Below, piece after piece: positions 42,670 to 52,343 of a stretch of DNA of 64,000 nt. Each line of letters opens with the position of its first letter. Within the stretch, counting starts at the first letter, position 1. The notes under the pieces are model-generated. The model ran no database searches. It saw only the letters and a program-made list of their open reading frames with translations, and was not told where the DNA came from. The translations under genes and the position numbers were made by a program. Source of the stretch: Picochlorum sp. 'celeri' (taxonomy: Eukaryota > Chlorophyta > Trebouxiophyceae); contig JAACMV010000024.1 of the NCBI GenBank assembly GCA_010909725.1, positions 558,001-622,000 on the forward strand, in the 5' to 3' direction.

Positions 42670-43533
42670 TTTGATTCAAACTCCAATATATATTGGTATC
42701 TGCATATAACATTATATTTCCTGTACGTTAGAATTCTGTCCTGCAGCGCCCAATCTCCCTCAGACCACCTCCTGCCATGACCCATTCCCATCCATTGTGT
42801 GATACACATATCGATATATGTATTAAATGTGATTTCAATCAAATCCCATGCATGCATTTCCCTCGCCTCTGCCGCCGCAGCAATGTCCCCACCAGCACCT
42901 GCCATGATTGGTGGCCGTTCAACGTACCCGTGAGATAATTGATATACGTCAGTTGTGACCTGATCCGTAGTTATTTTTCTCTGATTTGAAAGAGGCCTAT
43001 TGATGAGAACTCATGCATCCCTTGACGAACTGCCTCGGGCGTAGCATGTAGGCCACCAATCTTCATGAACGATAGCCTCGGTATACGAGGATGTTAGATG
43101 GGAGGTATCTATCGATTACATAGATTGATACGCGTGACCCATCGAATGCATTCTCGGACTGGATCATTATGAGTTGATGCACATGGCGGCTGTGTCTTCG
43201 CCGAGCCTTCTGAAATACAGCAAGGCGCAGGTCGGTCGATCAAGATGACCCCACTCGCCCCTGCTGGTGCATTAAATTTTATAAACTTGGATAGGTGAGT
43301 GAGAATAGTGATAGTAGTAGACTCAGTCATATGTATACGAGGCGGTCTGGAGGATTGCGAGCGTGGAACGAAGGATGCGGCGACGCCGGCTAAAACCCAT
43401 CGTTGGTCTCTGTGTTCCTCTAGACTGCGCAGTATATTGCGAGATTTTGTTTCATAATACTGCTGTGTGGTGTATGGATATGAATTAATGCCTCTTGTTG
43501 TGTGCAGAGTAGTACCTCTTTCTAAAGAGAACG
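42670..43533. other. Intergenic between eIF5A and eS19
   Basis: 864 bp, the longest gap. The eS19 5' UTR probably holds an intron: the acceptor tgtgcag ends at 43507, 26 bases before the ATG. A minus-strand frame from 42905 (MAGAGGDIAAAAEAREMHAW) overlaps the eIF5A leader and has no family support. ATATCGATAT occurs near 42810. No tRNA seen. Confidence 0.45.
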
Positions 43534-44132
43534 ATGGCCGAAGTGACCACCACGTACAATGGAAAGTCCGTGAAGGATGTGCCAGCCCAGGATTTTATCA
43601 AGGCTTTCAGCGTGTATTTGAAATCTACCGGAAAGGTGTGTGCATAGGGAGAGTGGGATGGCGACGTCTCGTATGCCGGCTAATCCATGTATACTGGAGT
43701 TTTTTTCATTAACGCCTTTCATGTATTATTATTGACACTGATTTCTCAATGTAGGTTCAACTTCCTGGATATGTTGACTTTTGCAAAACTGGAAGCTTCA
43801 AGGAGCTTGGTCCACAGGATGAGGACTGGTATTTTGTAAAGACTGCTGCTGTAGCCCGCAGAGTGTATACTAGACATGGAGTTGGAGTTGGAGCCCTCCG
43901 TCGTGCCTTTGGAGGACGTAATGGAAAGAACTCTACCTGCACCGAGCATCACACCAAGGCTGCTGGAGGAATCATCCGCCATGCTCTTCACACTCTTGAG
44001 GACCTTGGCATCGTAGAGAAGATCCCAGGAGGAAAGGGTCGTCGCATTACACCAGAAGGACAGCGTCAGATGGATCTCGTGGCAGCAAGAGTTGAGGTGC
44101 AGAAATTCCACTACATTGAAAGTGCCGAGTAA
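43534..44132 (+). CDS. RPS19: 40S ribosomal protein eS19
   Basis: Two exons, join(43534..43635,43755..44132), 159 residues. The join KSTGK|VQLPGYVDFCKTG restores the conserved N-terminal helix. Conserved blocks: WYFVKTAAVARRVYTRHGVG, FGGRNGKNS and GIVEKIPGGKGRRITPEGQR. Length is close to plant and animal eS19. It is needed for pre-40S maturation and sits in the head of the small subunit. It ends 49 bp from the convergent SKA1 gene. Confidence 0.95.
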
Positions 44133-44157
44133 ACATAGGAAATTCATAATTTGTATC

Positions 44158-44162
44158 TGTAA
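44158..44162 (+). terminator. TGTAA polyadenylation signal of eS19
   Basis: TGTAA 25 bases after the stop codon, close to the SKA1 stop on the other strand. Confidence 0.45.
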
Positions 44163-44181
44163 GTAACGTATACATCTACGG

Positions 44182-45055
44182 TTAAGTAACAAATGTGTAT
44201 ACAACATGTGTGTGTTCCCCTTGGACAGGTATTCGAACTTCTTTGATTCGACGCAAATGCCGCAGCACGGTGAGAATAGATTTCGACGTCTTGTCTGTTT
44301 TCAACGCATTGCCAGTTTTCAGGTCAGATTCAAGGGCAAAGTATGTTCCTGCCACTGATGGATGTTTTGCAATGTGCGTGAGCAACCACATGGCATGCTT
44401 TCTATCAACACCAGAAGTTTTGTTCCTTTTCGCTGCGAGGACAAGATCGGCATTGGCCTCAGCGTGGCCAGCCAACTCATCCAATGCAGCATTCATCTTG
44501 TCCAAGGTGAGCCGACCCTTCATGTAGGAAGAAACACCATCTAATTCTGTCTCATCAATATATCGCCGTTCAAGCATTGCATATGTCTTATTCTGTTTCC
44601 TCTGACTCTCTTGCTGCTGTAATGGTACTCCTCCAGCAGCAGCAGGTGATGATGCCTTCTTGTGTTGAACCACCCGTGGTGGTTCTGATGGCATATACGC
44701 AGGAATTCTATCCAATACATCCTTCAAACGTTTCTGTTGCATCTTTGCTGACTCTATAGATGCATCAAGGGATGCAATCGTATTCTTCTCATGATCAAGA
44801 ACGGCCTTTTCCATCCCTGCGAGTCTGTCCTCAACAAGGTCAACGAGGTTGTTGAGCTGCTTCACATCCTGATCAAACAAACCGTCTGTAATGCATTCAT
44901 ACAGTCATTAATTGTATTTAAATAATATAATTGAAGAATTGTACGGCCGAAACAGGCAGAGACACACCGTGTTTGAGCAGAACCGTTGCTTCCTGCAATT
45001 CGACCAACGTCGAATTGAAATCAGTCACCACGCGTTCAAGAGCTCCAGGATTCAT
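44182..45055 (-). CDS. SKA1: Spindle and kinetochore-associated protein SKA1
   Basis: Two exons, complement(join(44182..44885,44968..45055)), 263 residues. The first exon gives MNPGALERVVTDFNSTLVEL, the N-terminal helix of the SKA core; the join yields KHDGLFDQDVKQLNNLVDLV. A coiled coil follows to about residue 95, then a linker. The microtubule-binding winged-helix domain spans about residues 135-263, with the family hallmark YMKGRLTLDKMNAALDELAG and the end VLRHLRRIKEVRI. SKA1 acts with SKA2 and SKA3 to hold kinetochores on depolymerising microtubule ends in mitosis; neither partner is in the window. Confidence 0.85.
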
Positions 45056-45147
45056 TCGTATTCGTATCTATTTTACACATATAGTACTAGGTAGTATTAA
45101 ATATAGATGTGCCGTCTATTCCAATTCTCACAAGAATGTAATAACAA

Positions 45148-46767
45148 TCAAACATTGTTGAGAATGCCTCCTCCAGATGCAGGTGGGGATGCAAACAATG
45201 TCACATCCATGGATGCCTCATCAATGCGTCCTGATTTCAGTAATGGCCCATAATATTGCTCCTTCACTTGTTTTAAAAACGTATCAACCATGTCTTTCTT
45301 GACAAGAGACACAGTGCATCCACCCCAACCAGCCCCAGTAAGCCTGCTGCCAAGAGCACCATTATCCTTTGCAACTTTCACCAACGCATCCAATTCAGGA
45401 GACGAACATTCATATGATGTACTGCATGATGTATGAGACATATCCATCAGAGATCCGAGAAGCTGTCTGGCCTTGTCCGCATCATAGCGTGTATCAGCAC
45501 AGATTTGTGCAAAATCAAACACTCTTTGCTTCTCAGAGTACACATGCAGTGCTCTGTGGTGGAGTTTGAAACTATCAAACGTGTCTAATACATGTTTTGA
45601 TGCTTCATTATCAAACAACTCCGTCACCTTGCACCCCAAGATGTCTTCAATCTCTCGGGTACTATATGGTGCTTCGTGCAAAAAGTCACATACAGCTGCA
45701 ACACACCAATTCGGCATAGACTGATCGAGCGGTTCCGTCTTTTTCAAACACCACTCATCTACAAGTGATTCAACTTGTTTCAGCGTCGTATATTCGATCG
45801 CCTTGCGTTTCTCGACGCCAAGGCTCTTGGCCAGCACAGCACTGGCCAGCCGACATTCTACAACCCTCAAATTATACCGACCCGTCGCAGACTCGGCTTT
45901 ATTACTCACCGTGAGGGAATTCGCAATAACAAATACAGAATCATCTGGTATGATCACAGGGGAAGCCCGCACCGGGTTGAATTCGATCAACTGCGCCACC
46001 CCCTCCTTGCCCATGATGGAAATCGCCTGATCCATGCCTCCAGATATAACTCCCACATACCGCTCCGCAAGCGCAGTAAACTCTGCCACCTCCCCCTTTC
46101 GCAATCGAGGAACCCCAAGAACTTCCAACATCGCAATCGCTGAGGAACACACAATAGCGGCAGACGACGACAACCCACTCCCAGTGGGAACCCGACCATC
46201 CACCAGCACATCCAACCCAACAGGCTCTGGCACCTTGTCCGGATGATGCTTCTTTAAATACTCAAACACCCCTTTATACGCTCCAATCACATAATTACCC
46301 CACGTATGCTTCCCCGTATCCACATGCTGATCAGGATCCATCGGAAATGTCAACTCGCCATACGTATCAGACTGGGTATTCCTCAGCGTGATGACATCCC
46401 TTGACGAATTCTTACGTATAGCCACCACAGTATCCAACGCAATTGCCATCGGCAGTACACCATACCCTTCATAATCAATATGCTCACCAATCAAATTCAC
46501 CCGCCCAGGCGATCGCGCACACACGGACGGAACAGCACCAAAATCCTTTTCAAACATGGCATACATATCAGACAAACGTTCCCTTGCACTCGCTGCGTCG
46601 TTCTCTGCACAGTAACCAATTGTTGCCGTCTTTATCCGTACGTATACACTACCATCTCTGATCTAGTAGAGAAACCCTTGCGCCATGTACTCGAATCAGC
46701 AAGAAATAGACGTACCTCCATACGCGGCCTCAACCGTGGCAAACTCCGACAGTAATTCATCCGCCAT
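45148..46767 (-). CDS. GALK: Galactokinase (GHMP kinase)
   Basis: Two exons, complement(join(45148..46604,46716..46767)), 502 residues. The 17-codon first exon joins in phase to ENDAASARERLSDMYAMF. GHMP motifs: the galactokinase signature GRVNLIGEHIDYEGYGVLPM, the ATP-binding motif VPTGSGLSSSAAIV and motif 3 SRLTGAGWGGCTVSLV. Length (about 500) and inserts are those of the plant GAL1/GALK2 type and not of the shorter bacterial enzyme. It phosphorylates galactose at C1 with ATP in the cytosol; related GALK2 enzymes prefer N-acetylgalactosamine, and the sequence does not decide between them with certainty. Confidence 0.93.
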
Positions 46768-47083
46768 GATTCTGAATCTATCACTCGGAAACTATGTATA
46801 AATTCGTTACTATAGTCACAATCGGTTCAGTGATGGGTCAAAAGAAGATTTGGAAAGGATTTCTTAAGAACATGTTGCCCGACTTTTGCTGTTGGACGGT
46901 GGAATTTTCATCTCCTATCAAAGATGCTCTTTGATAGGAGAGTGTGTTTTGAGATGGACAGGCACATCTGTAGACTCGTGACAAAACCTTCATTCATTGA
47001 TCCTTTAAAAACGCCGAGTATAGTAATATCTGCAGGAATAGATGTATAGAAATCCCGAAGTAGTAGCAATCGCATAGCATAGG
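46768..47083. other. Divergent promoter of galactokinase and bL17
   Basis: 316 bp with a long perfect hairpin at 46912-46940, listed separately. No gene is visible. Confidence 0.5.
46912..46940. repeat. 13 bp perfect inverted repeat with 3 bp loop
   Basis: CTCCTATCAAAGA, loop TGC, then its exact reverse complement TCTTTGATAGGAG. It lies between the divergent starts of galactokinase (145 bp) and bL17 (143 bp), nearly at the midpoint, which suits a shared operator or a short transcribed hairpin. Confidence 0.85.
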
Positions 47084-47627
47084 ATGAAGCACCGAGTCGC
47101 TTTTCGACGATTGGGAAGGAGTTCGGCGCATCGCTGGGCTTTAATACGGACGCAAGTGAGTCAATTAGTTGAACATGAGAGAATAGAGACGACCGTTCAA
47201 AAGGCGAAAGAGTTGAGGAGGGTTGCAGATAAAGTCATCACCTGGGGAAAGGAGGTGAGTGTTTTGCATTCTTGAAGATCTTCATGGACCTGTATGTAAG
47301 GAAGGTATAGTCTTGATGGATGACGAATACATGAATGCAATGCAGGGTACTGTTGCTGCGAGGAGGCATGCTGCGAGTGTGTTGAGAAGGGATGAGAATG
47401 TGAACAAGGTGTTTGGGCCACTGGCAGAGAGGTATAGGGATAGAGATGGTGGGTATACGAGGGTAGTTCGTACGCGAAAGCGACGGGATGATGCTGCGCA
47501 GCTTGCTTTTATAGAATATATAGATAGACCGGGTGAATTGCGAACGCCACGGCAGGGTCGGACAAAGGGCAACATGTTTGCATCGTCTGCTGCCAAGGCA
47601 GCAGCAGCAGCAGCCACTGGTCGATAG
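47084..47627 (+). CDS. Ribosomal protein bL17, mitochondrial type
   Basis: Two exons, join(47084..47254,47346..47627), 150 residues. The first exon is highly typical (RRLGRSSAHRWALIRTQVSQ, HERIETTVQKAKELRRVADK); donor gtgagt. The second has RRDENVNKVFGPLAERYRDR and the end FIEYIDRPGELR. An Ala-rich tail (SSAAKAAAAAATGR) extends past the bacterial end. There is no presequence beyond the conserved start, as in plant mitochondrial L17, so mitochondrial over plastid location is inferred. It converges on TBP, 55 bp apart. Confidence 0.88.
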
Positions 47628-47630
47628 CAC

Positions 47631-47635
47631 TGTAA
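47631..47635 (+). terminator. TGTAA polyadenylation signal of bL17
   Basis: TGTAA begins four bases after the stop codon. Confidence 0.45.
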
Positions 47636-47682
47636 CAAGAAAAAAGCAAAGAAGAAGAACAAGAAGAACGCATGTAATACGA

Positions 47683-48438
47683 CTACGATGCCTGCTTTTC
47701 CTGTGTAGCACTGGGAGCACCCAGATTGGGAGGGACTTGGTCCGTCTTCTGCGCATCCCCATCAGCAGCCACCTGCTCTGCTGCAGGAGCAGGGGCAACG
47801 GGCTTTGGTAATGCAATACCAGAGCCCTTTTTATATTCTTGAAGCACAGGGTATATGTTTTCAAATGCTGTGTTGATCTCCATTCGTGTCTTTGCTCCTG
47901 TCAAGACAACTTTACCAGACACAAAGATGAGGAGGACAATCTTTGGCTGCTGCATTCTATAAATCAGACCAGGGAACAATTCAGGTTCGTACGAACAAAA
48001 CATACTGTGGGATGTCGCCAGACCCTCCAACCTGATGGGGAATTTCACATCACACGATCCAACCATGTTTTGAATCTTGAATTCCTTGAACGATACAGGA
48101 TTCCCAAGCTTTTGTAAAATACGAGCAAACTTTCTCGCTGCATTTCTGGCATCCTCTTCGCTCTTTGACCCAGTACACACCATTTTACCAGAACTGAAAA
48201 TCAGCGCTGTACTCTTTGGTTCCCTGATTCTCATAATCACTGCTGCAAACCTCTTTGGGTTGTACTCGGCATTCCTCGCATGCAATGCAATCTGCTTCAA
48301 ATCCAAACCTTTGCATCCTAGATTAATAGTCGCAACCACGTTCTGAAGGGTCGGCACAATGCCACTCCCACCTTGTTGAACTCCGTCAGGCTTATCCTGG
48401 GCTACTACAACCTCCTTTGCTCCTTCAGCACTCTCCAT
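47683..48438 (-). CDS. TBP: TATA-box-binding protein with C-terminal extension
   Basis: Single exon, 251 residues. The two TBP repeats run from about residue 29 ([20 protein letters not shown]) to about 205, with the stirrup blocks [20 protein letters not shown] and [20 protein letters not shown]. The N-terminal arm is short (about 28 residues). The protein does not stop after the core helix ([18 protein letters not shown]): about 45 residues of Ala/Pro/Gln/Asp-rich, probably disordered sequence follow. In most eukaryotes TBP ends a few residues after that helix. Function in transcription by Pol I, II and III is not in doubt. Confidence 0.95.
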   Translation of the reverse strand: MESAEGAKEVVVAQDKPDGVQQGGSGIVPTLQNVVATINLGCKGLDLKQIALHARNAEYNPKRFAAVIMRIREPKSTALIFSSGKMVCTGSKSEEDARNAARKFARILQKLGNPVSFKEFKIQNMVGSCDVKFPIRLEGLATSHSMFCSYEPELFPGLIYRMQQPKIVLLIFVSGKVVLTGAKTRMEINTAFENIYPVLQEYKKGSGIALPKPVAPAPAAEQVAADGDAQKTDQVPPNLGAPSATQEKQAS

Positions 48439-49052
48439 ACTGAAATATATTTATAAACTACTACGAGCTCGTGTATTCTTCGCCACGCAGACACGTGATG
48501 CACGACAGTCGTCCCTTCTCCCGACGAGCGTGCCTGTCTCTCGACTGAAACGGTCTACTCGTATCACAGAGAACTCTAAATCAGAAATAAGGCATGCTAT
48601 ATACTCTCCCTATGCGTTGTTTGCTCGACAGACACGTTGATTAAAAGATTGGTTGATTCGGAATGAGCCTCTGCAGACACCCAGCAAGCGCTCTATTTTT
48701 TTATACTACTATACTGTCACGAAATATCCTATGTAAAAATCTTATGCTGCTGTGAGCAGCAGTCCGTGACCAATTGAATTGGAATGGATGGGCCATCCGG
48801 CACAGTGGCGACTGCCAAGTTCTGGATTCTCATGGGCCACACCTCTGCTGCCACTTTTGGTAGTGGGGCAGAAGATTGTCTCTCTGTCGGTCACAAGGTA
48901 CTCTTGATGGTATACCAAGACTTGGCAATGTTGTCATCATAGATCCATGCTTGGATTATTGCACCCTCTTGGGCTATGACATACTGTTTTTGTTATTGAA
49001 TATTGAACCTGAGTAGGTGAGAAAGACTCACGAGTCCACGGTTCTGTCGAGA
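48439..49052. other. Divergent promoter of TBP and DHAR, rich in short inverted repeats
   Basis: 614 bp. The half nearer DHAR holds a series of inverted repeats (48745-48870, listed separately); the half nearer TBP shows nothing recognisable. No gene or tRNA. Confidence 0.5.
48745..48870. repeat. Palindrome chain D
   Basis: TGCTGCT-GTG-AGCAGCA (48745-48761), CCAATT-G-AATTGG (48770-48782), GGATGG-G-CCATCC (48786-48798), then CAGT-GGCG-ACTG near 48803 and an imperfect hairpin CTGCCACT/AGTGGGGCAG near 48847-48871. Spacing is tight, as in chains A-C, though units here are separated by a few bases. Confidence 0.7.
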
Positions 49053-49902
49053 ATGTTCAAGGCGATCAGTGCTCGACCACCAATTGCTGTCAGACAACAG
49101 ACGCGACGTTTGATCTCACAAAAGAGGATTTCAGTGCACGCAAAACAGATTGTTACTATGAGTCAGGCAGACCCATTGTATGATATTACGGTCAAGGGCG
49201 ATCCTGAGAAGAATACCCTTGCAGATTGCCCCTTCTCCCATAGAGCTCTCTTGTGTCTGGAGGAGAAGAAGGTTCCATACACGAAGACGTATGTGGATTT
49301 GGATCACAAGCCACAGTGGATGTTGGATTTGAATCCGGCTGGTACAGTGCCTTTGATGAAGGAATTGGCAACTGGGACATGGACGGTTGGATCGGATGTG
49401 GTGTCTGATGCTTTGGAGGAGAAGCATCCAGAGCCATCGTGTGGTACTGTGGAGGGTTCTCCACAGGTTGCCGGGTCTTTGTTGGGCGCTTTCAAGGAGT
49501 TTGCAAAGGCGGAGGGTGAGGAAGAATCCAAGGAGAAGGAGGCTGCTCTTGTGAAGCAGTTGGAGGAGTTGAATGATTTCTTAAAGACAACAAACCCATA
49601 CATTGGGGGTGCCTCTCCATGTCAGACTGACTTTTTGGTGATGCCACGTCTGTATCACTTGAAGATTGCCTTGAAGCATTTTAGGGTATGATGTGTGATT
49701 GATTGTGTGTTTGCATGAGAAGTACAGTGTCACTGATGAGAGTTCCTTTGTGATGTAGAATTGGGATATGCCAAGCAACTTGACTGCTGTCCAGACATAC
49801 ATGGACACCTTCATGGGACGAGACAGCTGGAAGAATACATACTATTCTCCAGAGCTTGTGATCAAGGGCTGGGAGCGTCATGGCATCAAGAAGCATGTAT
49901 AA
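49053..49902 (+). CDS. DHAR: Dehydroascorbate reductase (DHAR), plastid-targeted
   Basis: Two exons, join(49053..49685,49759..49902), 258 residues. About 45 N-terminal residues form an Arg/Ser/Ile-rich transit peptide before MSQADPLYDI. The thioredoxin-fold GST domain carries the active site DCPFSHRALLCLEEK (catalytic Cys) and the glutathione-site stretch NPAGTVPLMKEL. The helical domain has SPCQTDFLVMPRLYHLKIAL, and exon 2 ends YSPELVIKGWERH, as in plant DHAR. It reduces dehydroascorbate with glutathione in the ascorbate-glutathione cycle. A non-ATG extension upstream is open but not needed. Confidence 0.93.
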
Positions 49903-49931
49903 CTATGAGATGGATCACTGCATATACATTA

Positions 49932-50695
49932 TTACCGTTTTGTTCGTTTTGGTTTTCCAAAACTGGTCGGGAGACCCTTCAACGTAATATCATGTTTTTT
50001 GTCCTGCGCTATTGGGCGTGACAGTAATGCAGCTTTGGCGCGTTCCATTTCCTCTATATTCCTGAGTTTATGCTCAAGACTGACAGGGACCTCATCTACA
50101 CTCACAACAGTAGCAACTGGCTCGTCGTGAACAATCTTCCGCTTGGGTGCGATTTCCATTGCCAATTCATCTATAGTTCTATGCTTTGTAGCCGCATCTT
50201 GTTGTGGCGCCTTTCTGCCGAGTCGTTCCTCAAGCCCCTTTTCTATAAACGCATCCCTGCACACCATCATTGGAACAATTCAGTTGACGTATCGCATCAT
50301 GAACATCAATCAATCAACGCACATATCCTTGTCTTTTTGCTTTTGAGCAGACGCATCAAACGATTCTTTACTAAATGATGCTTGAAACGAACTAAACTTT
50401 TGTGCCTCCTGTGGTGCAATTGCTACACTATCATCACCAACTGCTCTCTGCCCTGCTCGATGCATGGCGTCCTCCTAGCATCATTGAAGATACTGTCATT
50501 ATGGTATGCGACGAGAGAAAGAAACAAAGACTTGACACACACCTTGCTCTTTTTTGCCCTCAACTTTTGAAGCATCTGGATGCCAGATGGATGCACAGTC
50601 AAACTCTTCTCATCCTCCTCCTCCTCTTCAGCAAACCTACGAGTCTTCAACCTCCTCTTCTTCCGCGTCTTCTCATCATGAGCATCTCGGGACAT
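49932..50695 (-). CDS. C9orf78/TLS1-like (HCA59) splicing-associated protein
   Basis: Three exons, complement(join(49932..50256,50323..50474,50543..50695)), 209 residues. Basic and acidic N-terminus (KKRRLKTRRFAEEEEEDEKS), then SFQASFSKESFDASAQKQKD and DMDAFIEKGLEERLGRK across the second junction, and PVSLEHKLRNIEEMERAKAA. The order of a Thr/Ser-Phe-rich motif, the (D)xxMxxFIExxL helix and the hydrophobic-EhKlrNIe motif resembles the HCA59/Tls1 family, which binds the spliceosomal helicase Brr2 and affects splice-site choice. Similarity is by motif only, so moderate confidence. It converges on DHAR, 29 bp apart. Confidence 0.6.
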
Positions 50696-51023
50696 TGTTC
50701 CACCCGCTGCTCCCTTTTTTATTCTTGGTAATTATTCTAGTCCCTCGAAACAGAAATCATCTGCTCCCCCGACAGACAGACAAACACGTGTGTGTTCTAC
50801 TGCTACACATACACTGAAGTAGATACATACATAAAAGTGCCTCGTTGCTGCCTCTTGCCGCAAGCTTTCTTTTCCCGTATTTAAATATCCTAATTAACAA
50901 CACCCACGCCATCCCCCGAAAAAAAAATACCCATCAAAATCGCCTGTACTATGCCATCCTCCACCCCAATATGTATTCAATTTAACAGAAGTATCCCTTG
51001 ATTGCGAAACCCGTACCAGCACC
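50696..51023. other. Divergent promoter, no gene seen
   Basis: 328 bp between the TLS1-like gene and the SnRK2 gene. It contains an A-run at about 50919-50927 and CACGTG near 50787. Nothing else is recognisable. Confidence 0.5.
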
Positions 51024-52136
51024 ATGCCTGCCAAGGAACCGGAGCAAGATCCCCTCGAAGGGCACCCAGTCTTTGAAAAGCTCAAATTCATCAACAGCGG
51101 AAGTTTCGGATATGTCATTCTTGCTAGAAACAAGGTATCTGGTGAGCAAGTCGCCATTAAATTCGTCGAAGTCAAGTACGTTTTGGAAGATTATCCAATT
51201 TCTCTCGCCATGTGTGACGTCGTCGCTTTGCGACTAGGGTCTTTAGAATCGATACTATATTCATACATATAATGCAGTTCTGATAAGGATCTCAAGCATA
51301 GCCAGCGTGAAATCATGAACCACATGCAATTACTTCATCCACACGTGGTCCAACTCAAAGAAGTATTCGCTGCTGGCCCATACTTGGCCATTGTTATGGA
51401 GTACGTTCCTAATGGAGACATGTTCAATCATGTTGTATCCAGACGGGGGCTGCCCGAGAATGAAGCCCGATGGTTCTTCCAACAATTGGTCCTTGGAATG
51501 GACTATTGTCACAGAAAGGGCGTGTGCAATAGAGATATCAAGTTGGAGAATACGCTCCTGGTGCTGCAAAAGGACAAGAAGCCGTTGTTAAAGATGTGTG
51601 ATTTTGGGTATGCGAAGCACGACCAACTGGACTCGATAGCACATTCCAAGGTTGGGACACCAGGGTACACGGCACCTGAAGTCATAGAATGCAAGGATGG
51701 GTCTGGATATGATGGCAAGTTGGCAGATGTGTGGAGTGCAGGTGTCATGTTGTATACAATGCTGTTTGCACGGTATCCATTCGAAAGGCCAGAAGATAAA
51801 ACACTGAGACCTCATGAAAGAACAAACAAGGTATTGATGAGAATCCTCAAGGTTGATTATGTTATACCCGAACGACCAGCAATCAGTGATGAGGCAAAGG
51901 ATTTAATTCAAAAGATTTTGGTGAAGAATCCAAAGGAACGGTTGTCTTTGGAGCAGATTCAGAACCATCCATGGTTCCAGACCAACCTGCCCCAAGGGAG
52001 CTTGGAATACAACACATGGGCACTGCAAGTGCCAAATCCAGGCATGCAGCCAGCTGATGTTATTGATGCGCATATTGTTCAAGCATTCAAGGCAAGAAAG
52101 AAGTTGAAAGAAGAGGAGCGAAGTCGTATGGCGTGA
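51024..52136 (+). CDS. SnRK2-like serine/threonine kinase with NRD catalytic loop
   Basis: Two exons, join(51024..51175,51278..52136), 336 residues. Kinase subdomains: glycine loop FINSGSFGYVILARN, VAIK lysine, catalytic loop VCNRDIKLENTLL (residues about 134-146), DFG in MCDFGYAK, and GTPGYTAPEV. The short insert after the catalytic loop, the CDFGYxK form and the layout of subdomain XI (NPKERLSLEQIQNHPWF) match plant SnRK2. Unlike most kinases, the His of HRD is Asn (codon AAT); Lys, catalytic Asp and DFG Asp remain, so activity is likely. The C-terminal SnRK2 domain is short (LEYNTWALQVPNPGMQPADV). Plant SnRK2s act in osmotic-stress and ABA signalling. Confidence 0.85.
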
Positions 52137-52257
52137 TAGAGTAGAGTTTCTTCCCATCAAAGGACTGCATTACTAGGGAGAATGTCTTTTGGTAGATGCC
52201 TGCATGCGATATGGAAACCATGCATGCATGCAGCCAATTAACTTGTGTCTTTCTTCA

Positions 52258-52262
52258 TGTAA
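52258..52262 (+). terminator. TGTAA polyadenylation signal of SnRK2
   Basis: TGTAA about 120 bases after the stop. Confidence 0.4.
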
Positions 52263-52343
52263 TACAATTTAAAACTATTTAAAATACTTGAAAGAGTATT
52301 TTAGACGTGTATTGGGTGCGGTTGTAGCAGAATAATAATACCA

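Noticed and set aside
42561..42905. Minus-strand frame beginning MAGAGGDIAAAAEAREMHAW
   Set aside because: It overlaps the eIF5A leader and coding start in another frame and resembles nothing known. It might be an upstream ORF, but I cannot support it.
47259..47627. bL17 second exon read as a separate gene starting MFCILEDLHG
   Set aside because: The first codons are intron sequence; joining 47254 to 47346 gives a complete bL17.
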